Assembly: GCA_025358765.1 (NCBI GenBank)
Contig: JANYIG010000093.1
Location: 1 to 64,000, forward strand
Origin: Candidatus Kapaibacterium sp.
GTDB taxonomy: Bacteria > Bacteroidota > Ignavibacteria > Kapaibacteriales > UBA4661
Length of the DNA stretch: 64,000 nucleotides
Direction of reading: 5' to 3'
Shown here: piece after piece, positions 35,287 to 44,860 of the stretch
Numbering within the stretch: the stretch's first letter is position 1
How the letters are laid out: every line of letters starts with the position of its first letter
Made by a program: the position numbers and the translations under genes
The notes under the pieces: generated by a model
Database searches by the model: none
Told to the model about the DNA's origin: nothing
Seen by the model: the letters and a program-made list of their open reading frames with translations, nothing else

Positions 35287-35393
35287 CACAGACCAATGTC
35301 GGTAAACTGTTAATAGTTCCCATTTCTCAATGTATTTCTTGAGAATGCCCGTACCATCCCATACATAGAGTTACACTAACGTTTCTTTAATTC

Positions 35394-36068
35394 CTATCGT
35401 CTGCGGACGCTACCACTGCCGCTTACGGATTGGCTGATGGAAGGGTTGCCCTTGTATGCAACATCTCCACTGCCGGAAATGCTCACCTTCAATTGTTTTG
35501 TGGCATTCACTTCGCAATCGCCCGAACCCGAAACCTTTATTGTTGCATTCTCTGATTCAAGGTCAAAACAGGACAAACTGCCGGAGCCGCTGATACGGGC
35601 ATCGTGTACGGTTGCCTTGCCAGCAAGTTTGATATTGCCGGAGCCGCTAATTGACGTGTACAAGTCATTGGTAGTTATCGGCGTTTTCCCTACGATGTCG
35701 CCTGAGCCCGACACGGTGAGTTTATGCACTTCCGGCATTGTTACATGCACTTTCAGTGTGACATTATTGTAACTGCCGTTTTCCATTTCGACTCCCAAAA
35801 CGCCGTTTTTTACTTCAGTCCGTACTTTTTTTATCACATTATCATCGGCTTCGATGCGAAGGCTTAACGGCGAACCTTGCGTGACATACACATTGCCGCT
35901 ACCCGACAGATGTACTCCTGAAAATGATTCAGTCGTGCGGTTTTCCGACACAATAGTCCCAGAGCCTTTCACACGCTCGCCACCACCCCACCATTGAGCA
36001 TTGGCGGTCGTTACAAATGATGCCGTACACACAAGTAATAGCGCGGACATGAGAATAGAAGATTTCAT
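35394..36068 (-). CDS. Exported GIN-domain (DUF2807) protein
   Basis: 224 residues. Signal peptide (MKSSILMSALLLVCTASF to ANAQ) and then repeated GSG turns with strands about every 20 residues (FSGVHLSGSGNVYVTQG, LTVSGSGDIVG, TSISGSGNIKL, ARISGSGSLSC, IKVSGSGDCEV, VSISGSGDVAY), forming a right-handed beta-helix of the DUF2807/GIN family. Usually periplasmic or surface in Bacteroidota, role unknown. GGAGAA precedes ATG 36068 by about 7 bases. Confidence 0.85.
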   Translation of the reverse strand: MKSSILMSALLLVCTASFVTTANAQWWGGGERVKGSGTIVSENRTTESFSGVHLSGSGNVYVTQGSPLSLRIEADDNVIKKVRTEVKNGVLGVEMENGSYNNVTLKVHVTMPEVHKLTVSGSGDIVGKTPITTNDLYTSISGSGNIKLAGKATVHDARISGSGSLSCFDLESENATIKVSGSGDCEVNATKQLKVSISGSGDVAYKGNPSISQSVSGSGSVRRR

Positions 36069-36206
36069 AGCGGTTTCTCCAGAATTGAATAGAACAAGAG
36101 TGGAATATTCTTTTGGTAATGATACGCATTGTCCCGAAAAAAAGTTGCGTTCAAGAGGGTGCAAAGCGGGAAAGGATATTTTCTTATGGCAATTATTTCG
36201 ACGCTT

Positions 36207-37535
36207 TTAAAAGAGTACCCAGCACCGTGTGGGTTCGTTCGAGGTACTCTCTACGTGAAACGAAAATTTGTGAGCCGCACAAACTTCTTGTGTAAATGTA
36301 AGTCCAATGCCTTGTCCTTGCTCTTTTGTGCTAAAAAATGGCGTTAGAAGCTGCGCTTGAACCTCTGGCGAAAAACCGCTTCCTGTATCTTCGATGCACA
36401 CGAATGGTTCCCTGTTGTGCTTCTCGAAAGGTCGGTTACCCAAACGAATGGTAATAATACCCTCTTCACCGATTGCCTCTACTGCGTTTTTGATGAGGTT
36501 GATAAACACGTGTTCCATCTGTGCTTTATCCATAAAAACATCTTCCAACGCCGACTCTATCTGCCATTGCACCGTAATTTTTTGTTCTCGACATTGTTCA
36601 CGGAACAACATGACGATATTTTCCAAGAGCTGCTGTACATCGCACTGTTGCTTCGTTGGCGCAGGAAGTTTTACGACCTCGGCATACCGTTTCATAAATG
36701 CCGCAAGCTGCTCGGAGCGCTTAATAGCAACATGTAATGCCATTTCAAAATCGGCACGGTCGTCGGAAGCCTCATTGGTACTGATGTGCGGAGCATAGCG
36801 TAAACACGACGACAGGAGCGAGGTTGTCGCTCCAACAGAATTATTCACTTCATGCGCCAGCAGACGAATAACGCGCTCGTAGGCGGCTTTTTCGCTTGCG
36901 CGGAGTTCGTCGGTCAGCTCTTCTATCATCACAAAAGTGCGTGGAAACCCTCTATCCATAAACTGTGCCTTTTGCACCTTAAAGCGCCGTACACCGTGCG
37001 TCAGTACATCTGCCGCGCTCATATTCATACGACTTATGGATTCTGCAAACGGAAGATTGCTTTCCATCAAGGTTTTGCCAAACATTGTCGGCATATGAAC
37101 GTCAAACATCGCTTCAACGCTTGGGTTCATGTTCGTGATTTGACCGTCGAACCCCAAAATAATGATGCCGGCGGGCGAAGCGGCAATGATGGTTGAAAGC
37201 AGATATTCTTGCTCTTGCAACCGCAACCGCTCCTCACGAAGGCTTGCGATCATCGCGTTATAGACGCTAATAAGCGTATCGGTTTCGGGTTGCCCGACGA
37301 GCTTCAGAAATGAGGTAAAATCTCGCTCTTTCAAAAACTCTGCGCTTTCGACGATAAGCTGCAAGGGCGTAAAAAATCCTGCAAACAAACGGTATGCAAT
37401 GATAAATGACACTATACACGAAACCTCTATCGCAAGCAACCATGCTGCTTCTGAGCGTAGCAGATAAACAAAAGCTGCTCCACACACGAGATGAAGTCCG
37501 GCAAGATAGATGATAAATTTATGTCGGAGGTTCAT
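36207..37535 (-). CDS. NtrY-like membrane sensor histidine kinase
   Basis: 442 residues. Two N-terminal membrane helices (about 7-26 and 30-52), a HAMP-like linker, a PAS-like domain (AASPAGIIILGFDGQITNMN), HisKA with RLLAHEVNNSVGATTSLL, and HATPase with MEHVFINLIKNAVEAIGE, EDTGSGF and GQGIGLTFTQEV. Pairs with the sigma-54 regulator encoded 26 bp upstream on the same strand. The signal is unknown. Confidence 0.88.
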   Translation of the reverse strand: MNLRHKFIIYLAGLHLVCGAAFVYLLRSEAAWLLAIEVSCIVSFIIAYRLFAGFFTPLQLIVESAEFLKERDFTSFLKLVGQPETDTLISVYNAMIASLREERLRLQEQEYLLSTIIAASPAGIIILGFDGQITNMNPSVEAMFDVHMPTMFGKTLMESNLPFAESISRMNMSAADVLTHGVRRFKVQKAQFMDRGFPRTFVMIEELTDELRASEKAAYERVIRLLAHEVNNSVGATTSLLSSCLRYAPHISTNEASDDRADFEMALHVAIKRSEQLAAFMKRYAEVVKLPAPTKQQCDVQQLLENIVMLFREQCREQKITVQWQIESALEDVFMDKAQMEHVFINLIKNAVEAIGEEGIITIRLGNRPFEKHNREPFVCIEDTGSGFSPEVQAQLLTPFFSTKEQGQGIGLTFTQEVCAAHKFSFHVESTSNEPTRCWVLF

Positions 37536-37561
37536 AGATTTTAATACTATTTACAACGCCA

Positions 37562-38935
37562 TTACAAAACAATGCCGTACTTCTCAAGCCGCCGGTAAAG
37601 CGCCTGTCGCGTCAAACCTAATGTTTCTGCAACATGCGAGACATTGCCCGGAAACTGTTCCAACGTCTTCAGAATCATCGCCCGCTCTACTTCGTCCAAC
37701 GTCATGCTGCCCACCGCCGGGAGCATATCTTTCCGTGATTCTTCCTGTTCAATGGCAAGCGCTGCAAGGAAATCTCTGGTTTCTAATGCCGTTCCCGTAC
37801 TCATCAACACCGTACGCTCAATCAGATGTTTGAGTTCGCGGATGTTTCCCGGGAAGTTCCGTCCTTGCAGCCATTTCAGCGCACCCGGCGCTATGGAGCC
37901 AACTTCACGACGATACTGATGGGCGGCGGCGATCAGAAAATGTGAAGCGAGCAAAGGAATATCATCGCGCCGTTCGCGCAATGGCGGCAGGTGTACGGCG
38001 ATTAAGTTCAAGCGATACAGCAAATCCTCGCGGAACCGTCCGTGCGAAATCATGTCCTGCAAATTGCGGTTGGTTGCAGAAATCACCCGTACATCCACAG
38101 TGCGCGTCATGCTGGAGCCAACTGCCTCGAACGTGCGTTCTTGCAACACTCGGAGGAGTTTTACTTGGCAGGAAAAATCGAGGTCGCCAATTTCATCCAG
38201 AAAAATTGTTCCCGCATCGGCATGTTCAAACCTACCTTTGCGGTCGCTTACTGCGCTCGTGAACGCACCTTTGACGTGTCCAAACAGCTCGCTTTCAAAC
38301 AACGTCGGCGTGATGCTGCCTAAATTCACCTTCACTGACGGCTTTTCGCGGCGCTTGCTGTTGCTGTGAATAGCATCGGCAATGAGTTCTTTGCCCGTAC
38401 CACTTTCACCCGTAATCAGCACTGGCGCTTCTGTTGCAGCGATTCTTCCCACAATATCGAGAATGTGCATAAGTTTCGGGTCGTGTCCGATGATGCCCTT
38501 AAAATTATATCGTGCATCAAGCTCCTCCCGCGAAAATGAGGTTGTATCAGCCTTTGCAGCGTTGATATCCAACACCGTTTCGATACGGCGGATAATCTGT
38601 TCGTTCGTCCAAGGTTTTGTGATAAAGTCTGCTGCTCCATATTTCATGCCTCGCACAGCCAACTCAATCGAACCCCACGCCGTTATCAACATCACAGGCA
38701 ATGCGGGAAACTCTGTTTTGATGTTTTCCAACAGCTGCAATCCCTCTTCACCACTTGTTTTACGGGAAAAATTCATGTCTTGCAATACAGCGTCGAATAT
38801 TTCGCGGCGCAAGCATTGAAGGGCTTCTTGAGCATTTGCCGCTGTGCGCGAGGCGTAACCAGCTTGTTTGAGTGCCAGTGCCAGCGACGCAAGGACGGAA
38901 GCGTCATCATCTACAATAAGAATGGTTCGGTTCAT
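37562..38935 (-). CDS. NtrC-family sigma-54-dependent response regulator
   Basis: 457 residues. A receiver domain (IVDDDASVL, phospho-Asp in VLQDMNF, KPW), a central AAA+ domain with Walker A GESGTGKE, Walker B DAGTIFLDEIGDL and the sigma-54 contact loop GAFTSA (GAFTGA in most activators), then a Fis-type HTH (VSHAETLG-like segment, LTRQALYRRLEKYG). First gene of the pair with the NtrY-like kinase. Targets must have a -24/-12 promoter; none was recognised with confidence in the window. Confidence 0.9.
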   Translation of the reverse strand: MNRTILIVDDDASVLASLALALKQAGYASRTAANAQEALQCLRREIFDAVLQDMNFSRKTSGEEGLQLLENIKTEFPALPVMLITAWGSIELAVRGMKYGAADFITKPWTNEQIIRRIETVLDINAAKADTTSFSREELDARYNFKGIIGHDPKLMHILDIVGRIAATEAPVLITGESGTGKELIADAIHSNSKRREKPSVKVNLGSITPTLFESELFGHVKGAFTSAVSDRKGRFEHADAGTIFLDEIGDLDFSCQVKLLRVLQERTFEAVGSSMTRTVDVRVISATNRNLQDMISHGRFREDLLYRLNLIAVHLPPLRERRDDIPLLASHFLIAAAHQYRREVGSIAPGALKWLQGRNFPGNIRELKHLIERTVLMSTGTALETRDFLAALAIEQEESRKDMLPAVGSMTLDEVERAMILKTLEQFPGNVSHVAETLGLTRQALYRRLEKYGIVL

Positions 38936-39004
38936 ACATGGTTTCAGTAAGCGGATTCAAAAACGAAGATACGACGGATTCTGCAATGTATGACTTTGGG
39001 ATAG

Positions 39005-39050
39005 AGAAAAATCTTCCTTTTAAGCATAGAAAAATCTTCCTTTTAAGCAT
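39005..39050. repeat. Perfect 23-bp tandem duplication
   Basis: Two identical head-to-tail 23-bp copies (39005-39027, 39028-39050), each containing ATCTTCCTTTTAAGCAT, then a partial third start. Located 70 bases upstream of the NtrC-like gene and 65 bases before the TGTTAA boxes. Confidence 0.85.
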
Positions 39051-39114
39051 AGAAAAAAATGGCTTTCGGTCACATGATTCGTGAGCAGCAAACGTGCATT
39101 TTTGTACCAGTAAT

Positions 39115-39153
39115 TGTTATGGAATTGTTAAGGAGTTGTTAAAAAGTTGTAAC
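39115..39153 (+). promoter_or_regulatory. Four 11-bp-phased TGTTAA boxes (PHO-box-like operator)
   Basis: TGTTAT (39115), TGTTAA (39126), TGTTAA (39137) and TGTAAC (39148), each exactly 11 bp apart. This is the complement of the TTAACA-N5-TTAACA arrangement bound by PhoP-type (OmpR/PhoB family) regulators in Bacillus. It lies 100 bases before the di-haem lipoprotein gene. The regulator is not identified. Confidence 0.6.
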
Positions 39154-39254
39154 GAACTATTCACAGCGTGGTTAATAGCAACACCAAACCACGCGTACAC
39201 TTTTTTCGCACCTTTTCGCATTCACTATTGTTCAACCACTTACGGGAAACCACC

Positions 39255-40685
39255 ATGAAATCGTTTTTTTGCACAGCACTACTATGTGCAGCTCTTTCTC
39301 TTGCTGGATGCGCCACCGATGCTGCATTGCCCATTGATACGAGTGCCGACGCTGACATAGCGTCACGACGCAATCCTAATCCCAACCCACAGCCGAATGG
39401 CGACGAACGGCTTGCCGGCGGTGCAACAACGGTATTTTTGACCGATGAAGATGCCTTCGGACAACCCGCCCCGAATCTATCACCAGCAAGTTTATTACGC
39501 CATAACCAAGGCGATAGCGCTTTCGGTGCGGAGTTTGCTGCGATTGCTTCGGCAGGTCATCCGGGCGGCTTAGGTCCAATTTTTAATCATACTGCCTGCG
39601 AAGGCTGTCATGTAGGCGACGGGCGTGGACGACCAGTTGCTCTAAGCGGCGAGATGAATTCTCTCCTTTTGCGTATTAGTTTGCCGGGTATGGCTGCTCA
39701 CGGCTCGGCGATTGCTGTAACGGGTTTTGGTGGACAAATTCAAGATCAAGCCGTTGCTGGCGTACAGCCCGAAGCGAAATTTTCTATTGTTTATACCGAA
39801 CAACCTGGCTCCTTTGCCGACGGTGCTTCGTATTCACTCCGAATGCCGCAGTATCGTTTGCAAAACACCTATCTACCGTTTCCCGGAGGAGCCTTGATTT
39901 CACCGCGTATTGCCTCGCCAGTGTTCGGTTTGGGTTTGTTAGAAGCAATTAGTGAACAAACAATCCTGTCGTTTGCCGACCCCGACGACCGTAACAATGA
40001 TGGCATTTCCGGCAAAGCAAATTACGTATGGGACGTGCAATCGCAAAAGCTCGTATTGGGGCGGTTCGGATGGAAATCAAATCAGCCCTCGCTGCTTCAA
40101 CAAAACGCCGCCGCTTTTAACGGTGATATGGGTGTAACTACATCGCTATTCCCCGATGAAAGTTCCGCAGGGCAGTTGCAAGCTATAGCAGCACACACGC
40201 CGGAGGTGAACGATGTCACGCTGAACGCCGTCGTGCATTATACGCGGACATTAGGCGTTCCAGCACGTCGCAACACCAACGACCCAACGGTTCAAAAAGG
40301 AAAAGAAATATTTAACGTCGCAAAGTGTGCGAGTTGCCACATTCCCTCAATGCAAACAGGTACAATACAGAATGTGCCGGAAATTTCTAATCAACCGATT
40401 TTCCCTTATACCGATTTGCTCGTACACGATATGGGCGAAGGGCTTACGGACAACCGTTCAGATTTTGCAGCTAATGGGCGTGAATGGCGTACAGCACCGC
40501 TTTGGGGCATTGGGCTGACCAGCACGGTAAACAAGCACACGTTTTTCTTGCACGACGGACGTGCAAGAAGCCTGATGGAAGCTGTTCTCTGGCATGGTGG
40601 CGAAGCAGCTTCGTCACGGGATTATGTGCGTAAATTGCCAAAGCCTGACCGCGAGGCGCTCGTGAAGTTTCTGGAATCGTTGTGA
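39255..40685 (+). CDS. Di-haem oxidoreductase family lipoprotein (DUF1111)
   Basis: 476 residues. A lipoprotein signal peptide with the lipobox LAGC (Cys19). Two c-type haem sites: CEGCH (after IFNHTA) and CASCH (after EIFNVAK). Family segments are GLGLLEAISEQTIL, DRNNDGISGKANYVWD, LGRFGWKSNQPSLLQQ, LFPYTDLLVHDMGEGL-like and FFLHDGRARSLMEAVLWHGGEA. A periplasmic electron-transfer protein, often found with imelysin in iron-uptake loci; no imelysin gene is near. Upstream is a PHO-box-like array. Confidence 0.88.
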   Translation: MKSFFCTALLCAALSLAGCATDAALPIDTSADADIASRRNPNPNPQPNGDERLAGGATTVFLTDEDAFGQPAPNLSPASLLRHNQGDSAFGAEFAAIASAGHPGGLGPIFNHTACEGCHVGDGRGRPVALSGEMNSLLLRISLPGMAAHGSAIAVTGFGGQIQDQAVAGVQPEAKFSIVYTEQPGSFADGASYSLRMPQYRLQNTYLPFPGGALISPRIASPVFGLGLLEAISEQTILSFADPDDRNNDGISGKANYVWDVQSQKLVLGRFGWKSNQPSLLQQNAAAFNGDMGVTTSLFPDESSAGQLQAIAAHTPEVNDVTLNAVVHYTRTLGVPARRNTNDPTVQKGKEIFNVAKCASCHIPSMQTGTIQNVPEISNQPIFPYTDLLVHDMGEGLTDNRSDFAANGREWRTAPLWGIGLTSTVNKHTFFLHDGRARSLMEAVLWHGGEAASSRDYVRKLPKPDREALVKFLESL

Positions 40686-40694
40686 AAGACCCGT

Positions 40695-41651
40695 TTATTC
40701 ACGCGCCTTCCAGCCGTAGGTCACGTATTCGCGGTCGAAGGAGCCATCATCGTAAAGGTTTACGAGGGCGTAGCCGGGATCACATTCTTTCCATGCACCG
40801 CCCCACCAGCCGCCGCTCACGGCACCATTGCAAAAGTAGGTCACGCCCGTGTAATCTACGCGGTCAACAAGGTGTGTGTGTCCGCTCAAGCAAACCTTTA
40901 CGTTCGGGTGCTGCAAAAAAAGCTGTTGCAGTTGAAGACCGTCGGCGTGCATAAGATTCCGTGGAATCGTCCACTCAGCATTTTGGTCGGGTTTGCGAAG
41001 AAAAAACGCTGCCGTCATGCTTAAAATCGGAATGTGGGAGAGAATTAAAATCGGCGTTTCACGTTTGACGGCGTTCAGTTCGCCACGGAGCCATTCGTAC
41101 TGTTCGCCGTCAAGCCGCGCCTCGTAGCCAGCATTTCCACGCGATTGTGTGCTATCAAGCACAATAAAATGCCAGCCAGCTTGTGCAAAACTGTAATATC
41201 GATTGGGCAGAGCCAACACGTCTTGCGCCCAGCGTTTGCCGTAAAGCGGTTCCGTACCTAATGCGCCGCTTTTGGTCTGAATCCAGCCCCAAGCGTCATG
41301 ATTGCCCAAACAATGCTTGACGGAGAACGCATTTTCGTCTTTTAGCACTTTCGTAAATAAATCCCATTGGGTTTTTACACGGCTTGCAGGCTGTTCGAGT
41401 GAGTCCATGATGGAGTCGCCGCCATTGAGAATGAGTTCAGGTTTATCAGACAGAGAGCGAAGGTGTTGTAAACACGCCGCCATACCAAGCCCTGCGCCAC
41501 GTTCGGGCTGCACGTGGATATCCGTAATGTGGGCGATGCGAAGAACACGCTTGCGCTCAATCTTAGATTCATTTGTCGGAGTCGCTCCAACAATCGTGCT
41601 TGCAGCCAAGGCAGTACCGGCATTTGCGAGAAATATGCGACGAGAGTTCAT
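40695..41651 (-). CDS. Tat-exported calcineurin-like metallophosphoesterase
   Basis: 318 residues. N-terminal NSRRIFLANAGTALAAS has the twin-arginine pattern (RRxFL) and an Ala-rich helix. Metal motifs: HITDIHV, LNGGDSIMD, LGNHDAWG, LSHIPIL and CLSGHTHLVD, the full calcineurin-type set. Probably a periplasmic phosphodiesterase or phosphatase of unknown substrate. Its 3' end converges on the di-haem gene with 9 bp between. Confidence 0.88.
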   Translation of the reverse strand: MNSRRIFLANAGTALAASTIVGATPTNESKIERKRVLRIAHITDIHVQPERGAGLGMAACLQHLRSLSDKPELILNGGDSIMDSLEQPASRVKTQWDLFTKVLKDENAFSVKHCLGNHDAWGWIQTKSGALGTEPLYGKRWAQDVLALPNRYYSFAQAGWHFIVLDSTQSRGNAGYEARLDGEQYEWLRGELNAVKRETPILILSHIPILSMTAAFFLRKPDQNAEWTIPRNLMHADGLQLQQLFLQHPNVKVCLSGHTHLVDRVDYTGVTYFCNGAVSGGWWGGAWKECDPGYALVNLYDDGSFDREYVTYGWKARE

Positions 41652-41722
41652 AGCTTTTGTAGGATGTTATGAATGGAAGATATTTTCCGAAAACTTACCA
41701 CTCATGCAGCAAACTTCAAAAT

Positions 41723-42928
41723 CTACTCATATCGCAGCGCCTCGGACGGCTGAATACGGCTTGCCAACATGCTTGGATACAAACCGCATAACGCCGTGAT
41801 TCCGTACATAATGCTCATAGCAAGCACCATACTTGCCGCATACACACTGGCATCAACAAGATCCAAAAACCCCACAAGCGGCAGTTGTAAAAGCAACACA
41901 ACACCAGCTATAAGCGCAAAAGTCGTGATAATGAGCAGTTCGCCTAACACAAAAAAATGGACATCACCGTATGTTGCCCCGAACGCCCGTCGTACACCGA
42001 TTTCTCGTGTACGCCGCGTAACACTTTGCCACACAATACCCACTAAGCCAAGCGCTACCATTAGCAGGAGGAAACCCACCACCAAACCAAGCAGAACAAA
42101 CGGAATCATCACGTTTTTTAGAGTAGAATCGTGCGATTCTTGGAGTGGCGTGATCCGGTATGACCAGTCCTTAACCGTTGCTTGGAGTGTTTTGACGAGT
42201 GTTTCTTCAAAGGCGGCTGTCGTTCCTGATCGAAGTTTGAGCATGAGATTGTGCGGTACGTGAAACGATGCGGTATCGTTCATATTAATTCGTTCTGCCA
42301 TAAAAAGGCTGGGTCTCGGAAGCTCACCATTTTTGCGAAAGTCGGTAATTACTCCCACCACACGCCGCTCTTTTTCGCCCGGCTCCGGTTTGTACAAGGG
42401 TTTTCCAAGAGGGCTTTCGCTACCAAATCCAGCCGCGCAGAGGCGTTCGTTAATGATTACCGGAATCCAGTTCTGCCCATCATCGCTTGGATTGAACCAG
42501 CGTCCATTGGTGAGTTGGAGGTTCATAACGTCCTTGAAACTGTCGGTCACTTCGTTTATATCCATCCTTAGTTGTTTGCCGTTGATAGTATAGTTGCCCC
42601 CTTTCCCACTATTACTAAAAGGCACCGTGAAGCTTGCCGTCACATTCTCTACCTCGCTGAGGGTTTGCGCGGAACGTATCAAACGTCGTAAACGTTCAGT
42701 TTGTTCGGCGGAAGGTTTGTCGCCCTGCTCTTTTCGGTCAATCTCTACTTGCCAGACGTTAGCGTAGGAAAAACCAAGCGGTTTATTGTAATTGCTCCAA
42801 AAGAAAAGCGATAGTGCTGTCACACCGTAGAGTGCCAGAAATGCGATAAAGAGTTCAAGCATAATCAGGGCATTGCTGCGTTTGCGATTCCACACGAGTT
42901 TAAACAGATGAGCGGTTGTTGCTATCAT
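41723..42928 (-). CDS. MacB/FtsX-type ABC permease
   Basis: 401 residues. One N-terminal membrane helix (about 22-45), a periplasmic MacB-type domain, and three C-terminal helices containing TRRTREIGVRRAFGATYGDV and the ending MLASRIQPSEALRYE typical of FtsX-domain permeases. The start at 42928 follows the previous gene's stop by 2 bases. Second permease of the adaptor-ATPase-permease-permease operon. No TolC-like gene is in view. Confidence 0.85.
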   Translation of the reverse strand: MIATTAHLFKLVWNRKRSNALIMLELFIAFLALYGVTALSLFFWSNYNKPLGFSYANVWQVEIDRKEQGDKPSAEQTERLRRLIRSAQTLSEVENVTASFTVPFSNSGKGGNYTINGKQLRMDINEVTDSFKDVMNLQLTNGRWFNPSDDGQNWIPVIINERLCAAGFGSESPLGKPLYKPEPGEKERRVVGVITDFRKNGELPRPSLFMAERINMNDTASFHVPHNLMLKLRSGTTAAFEETLVKTLQATVKDWSYRITPLQESHDSTLKNVMIPFVLLGLVVGFLLLMVALGLVGIVWQSVTRRTREIGVRRAFGATYGDVHFFVLGELLIITTFALIAGVVLLLQLPLVGFLDLVDASVYAASMVLAMSIMYGITALCGLYPSMLASRIQPSEALRYE

Positions 42929-42930
42929 TA

Positions 42931-44184
42931 TTATACGCCTCCCTTCAAGGCTTGTACGGGGTTGAGGCGCGACATCTTCCATGCCGGATATACGCCGGAG
43001 AATAACCCAAAAAATGTTATGATACACATCCCATAAAAAAAGATGCGTCCGTTTATATGAAAATCACCTTTGCCGTAAGGTATAATCTGAACGGTGTTCA
43101 AGAAGTGAAGCACCGCTATCGAAAGGATAAAGCCTATGAGTCCACCACACAGCGTCAGCACAAGGTTTTCCGTCACAAATTGCCCGACAAGTGTCACGCG
43201 GGAAGCGCCAAATGCTTTACGAACGCCAATTTCCGATGCTCGCTCCATAATACGGCTCACATTCAAGTTTACGAGATTGATGGCTGGAAGCAGCATAAAT
43301 AGGAGCATCAGCGTGAAGAAGATTGCGACTAAACGCTCTACATGTGTGTCGAACTCCGGAGCCTGAAACATCATGCGAGCAATACTCTCCAGCACAGTAT
43401 CCGCCCCACCATAGAGTTGATTGTATTCCTTCGGGTCGGGAAATTGAGCATGTTTGAGTGCTTCCCGAAACTCCGCTTTAATGGCAGGGAAATCGCCTGC
43501 ATTTTTTGCTAAAATTATTGCCTGAAAGCCACCCATAAGCTCGTTTTTATAGGTAGTGGATTTTGAAGTGCTGATAGGAACCCATATATCGGCAAATGGC
43601 GTAAAACGATACACGGGAACATCCGGCACAACGCCAACAACACGAAAACGCTGCCCATCTATTTCGATGGTTTTACCGACGGCATTTGCCTCGCCGAAGT
43701 AGCGTTCACGCAACGATTTCGAGATAACAGCAACAAAATTTGCATTTTTTTCATCGTCAGCTGTAAACGCAGCACCTTCCAAAAACTGAAAATCTAATAT
43801 TTGCCAGAACTCGCCATCGGTATATTTGAAACCAACGTCAAACTTACTGCCATTTTTATATGCTGCCACCCAATAAGCTTCAGCGCTCAAAATGGAAACT
43901 TTTTCTGCGCTTGGCAGTGTGCGGACATATTTGTCGAGTAAACCGTAACCTGCCGGACCTTGCCACGTGTTTTTGCCATCTGGACTCATCATAACCATGT
44001 CTCGTACACCCAATGTGCGTTCAAGGTTCGTTTCTGGTGGGTAGCCGTTCACAATGCTATCCAGCAATGCCGTTACGACGAGTAACACGGCTAAGGTAAA
44101 GCTGATTCCAAACAGACTGACGAAAGTGAAAAACTTCCGCCGCCGGAGAACAGCCAGAGCGAGTTTGAGATAGTTTGCGAGCAT
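42931..44184 (-). CDS. MacB/FtsX-type ABC permease
   Basis: 417 residues. An N-terminal helix (about 18-45), a MacB-like periplasmic domain (VVGVVPDVPVYRFTPFADIWVPI) and C-terminal helices with NLNVSRIMERASEIGVRKAFGASRVTLVGQFVTENLVL, ending SRLNPVQALKGGV. The ATG overlaps the ATPase stop by one base, implying coupled translation. It probably forms a heterodimer with the next permease. Confidence 0.88.
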   Translation of the reverse strand: MLANYLKLALAVLRRRKFFTFVSLFGISFTLAVLLVVTALLDSIVNGYPPETNLERTLGVRDMVMMSPDGKNTWQGPAGYGLLDKYVRTLPSAEKVSILSAEAYWVAAYKNGSKFDVGFKYTDGEFWQILDFQFLEGAAFTADDEKNANFVAVISKSLRERYFGEANAVGKTIEIDGQRFRVVGVVPDVPVYRFTPFADIWVPISTSKSTTYKNELMGGFQAIILAKNAGDFPAIKAEFREALKHAQFPDPKEYNQLYGGADTVLESIARMMFQAPEFDTHVERLVAIFFTLMLLFMLLPAINLVNLNVSRIMERASEIGVRKAFGASRVTLVGQFVTENLVLTLCGGLIGFILSIAVLHFLNTVQIIPYGKGDFHINGRIFFYGMCIITFFGLFSGVYPAWKMSRLNPVQALKGGV

Positions 44185-44852
44185 TATTGCACCTGCCTTC
44201 CGTCAAAAATCCGAATCGTCCTGTCCGTCTGTGTTGCAAGGCGCTCATCGTGCGTGACCATTGCAATCGTTGTCCCGCGCTTTTGATTCAGCTCGTGCAA
44301 AATGCTCATAATTTCCTCGCTCATGGCGCTATCAAGATTCCCAGTCGGCTCATCGGCAAGTAGCAACGAGGGTTTACCTACGATTGCTCGTGCAATAGCT
44401 ACGCGCTGCTGTTGTCCGCCTGAAAGCTGCGTCGGAAAATGTTTCGTGCGCGAGGTAAGCCCAACGGCATCCAATGCTTCCAACGCGAGTTTGCGCCGCT
44501 CGGAGCCGCTTAAACCCTTGCGGTATAAAAGCGGAATTTCCACGTTATCCACCACGCGCAAATCACTAATCAAATGGAATGACTGAAAAATAAAGCCGAT
44601 TTCGCGGTTCCGCACCTGCGCCAGTTCTTTGTCGCGGAAGGATTGAAGAGGCTTGCCGTGCAGTGCAATCGTGCCTGCTGTCGGCTCGTCTAACAAACCT
44701 AACATGTTCAAAAGCGTAGATTTACCGGAGCCGGATGGTCCCATTATCGAAACAAATTCGCCTTGTTGTACCGCAACATTGATGTTCGACAGTGCAACGG
44801 TTTCGAGCGAGTCGGTACGATAGACCTTTTCGATATGTTCAAGTTGTATCAT
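44184..44852 (-). CDS. MacB/LolD-type ABC ATPase
   Basis: 222 residues. Walker [11 protein letters not shown]-loop FIFQSFHLI, signature [15 protein letters not shown], Walker [13 protein letters not shown] and switch MVTHD. It energises the two downstream permeases. ATG 44852 gives the family start ([13 protein letters not shown]). Its leader contains a 7-bp tandem repeat directly before the start, and no SD is seen there. Confidence 0.93.
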   Translation of the reverse strand: MIQLEHIEKVYRTDSLETVALSNINVAVQQGEFVSIMGPSGSGKSTLLNMLGLLDEPTAGTIALHGKPLQSFRDKELAQVRNREIGFIFQSFHLISDLRVVDNVEIPLLYRKGLSGSERRKLALEALDAVGLTSRTKHFPTQLSGGQQQRVAIARAIVGKPSLLLADEPTGNLDSAMSEEIMSILHELNQKRGTTIAMVTHDERLATQTDRTIRIFDGRQVQ

Positions 44853-44860
44853 AGTAATTG

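Larger units (their letters stand above)
38936..39254. other. Divergent regulatory region between the NtrC-like gene and the di-haem gene
   Basis: 319 bases without a gene. It holds a 23-bp perfect tandem repeat (39005-39050), then four 11-bp-phased TGTTAA-type boxes (39115-39153), then about 100 bases to the di-haem lipoprotein ATG. Confidence 0.75.

Noticed and set aside
36100-36206. Sigma-54-type or TTTG promoter before the DUF2807 gene
   Set aside because: TTTG-N19 is present, but the -7 position (TTTTTTCG) matches poorly and no -24/-12 GG/GC pair was found.
39005-39153. CRISPR-like repeats
   Set aside because: The 23-bp copies are directly adjacent with no spacers, and the 11-bp boxes are too short; no cas genes nearby.
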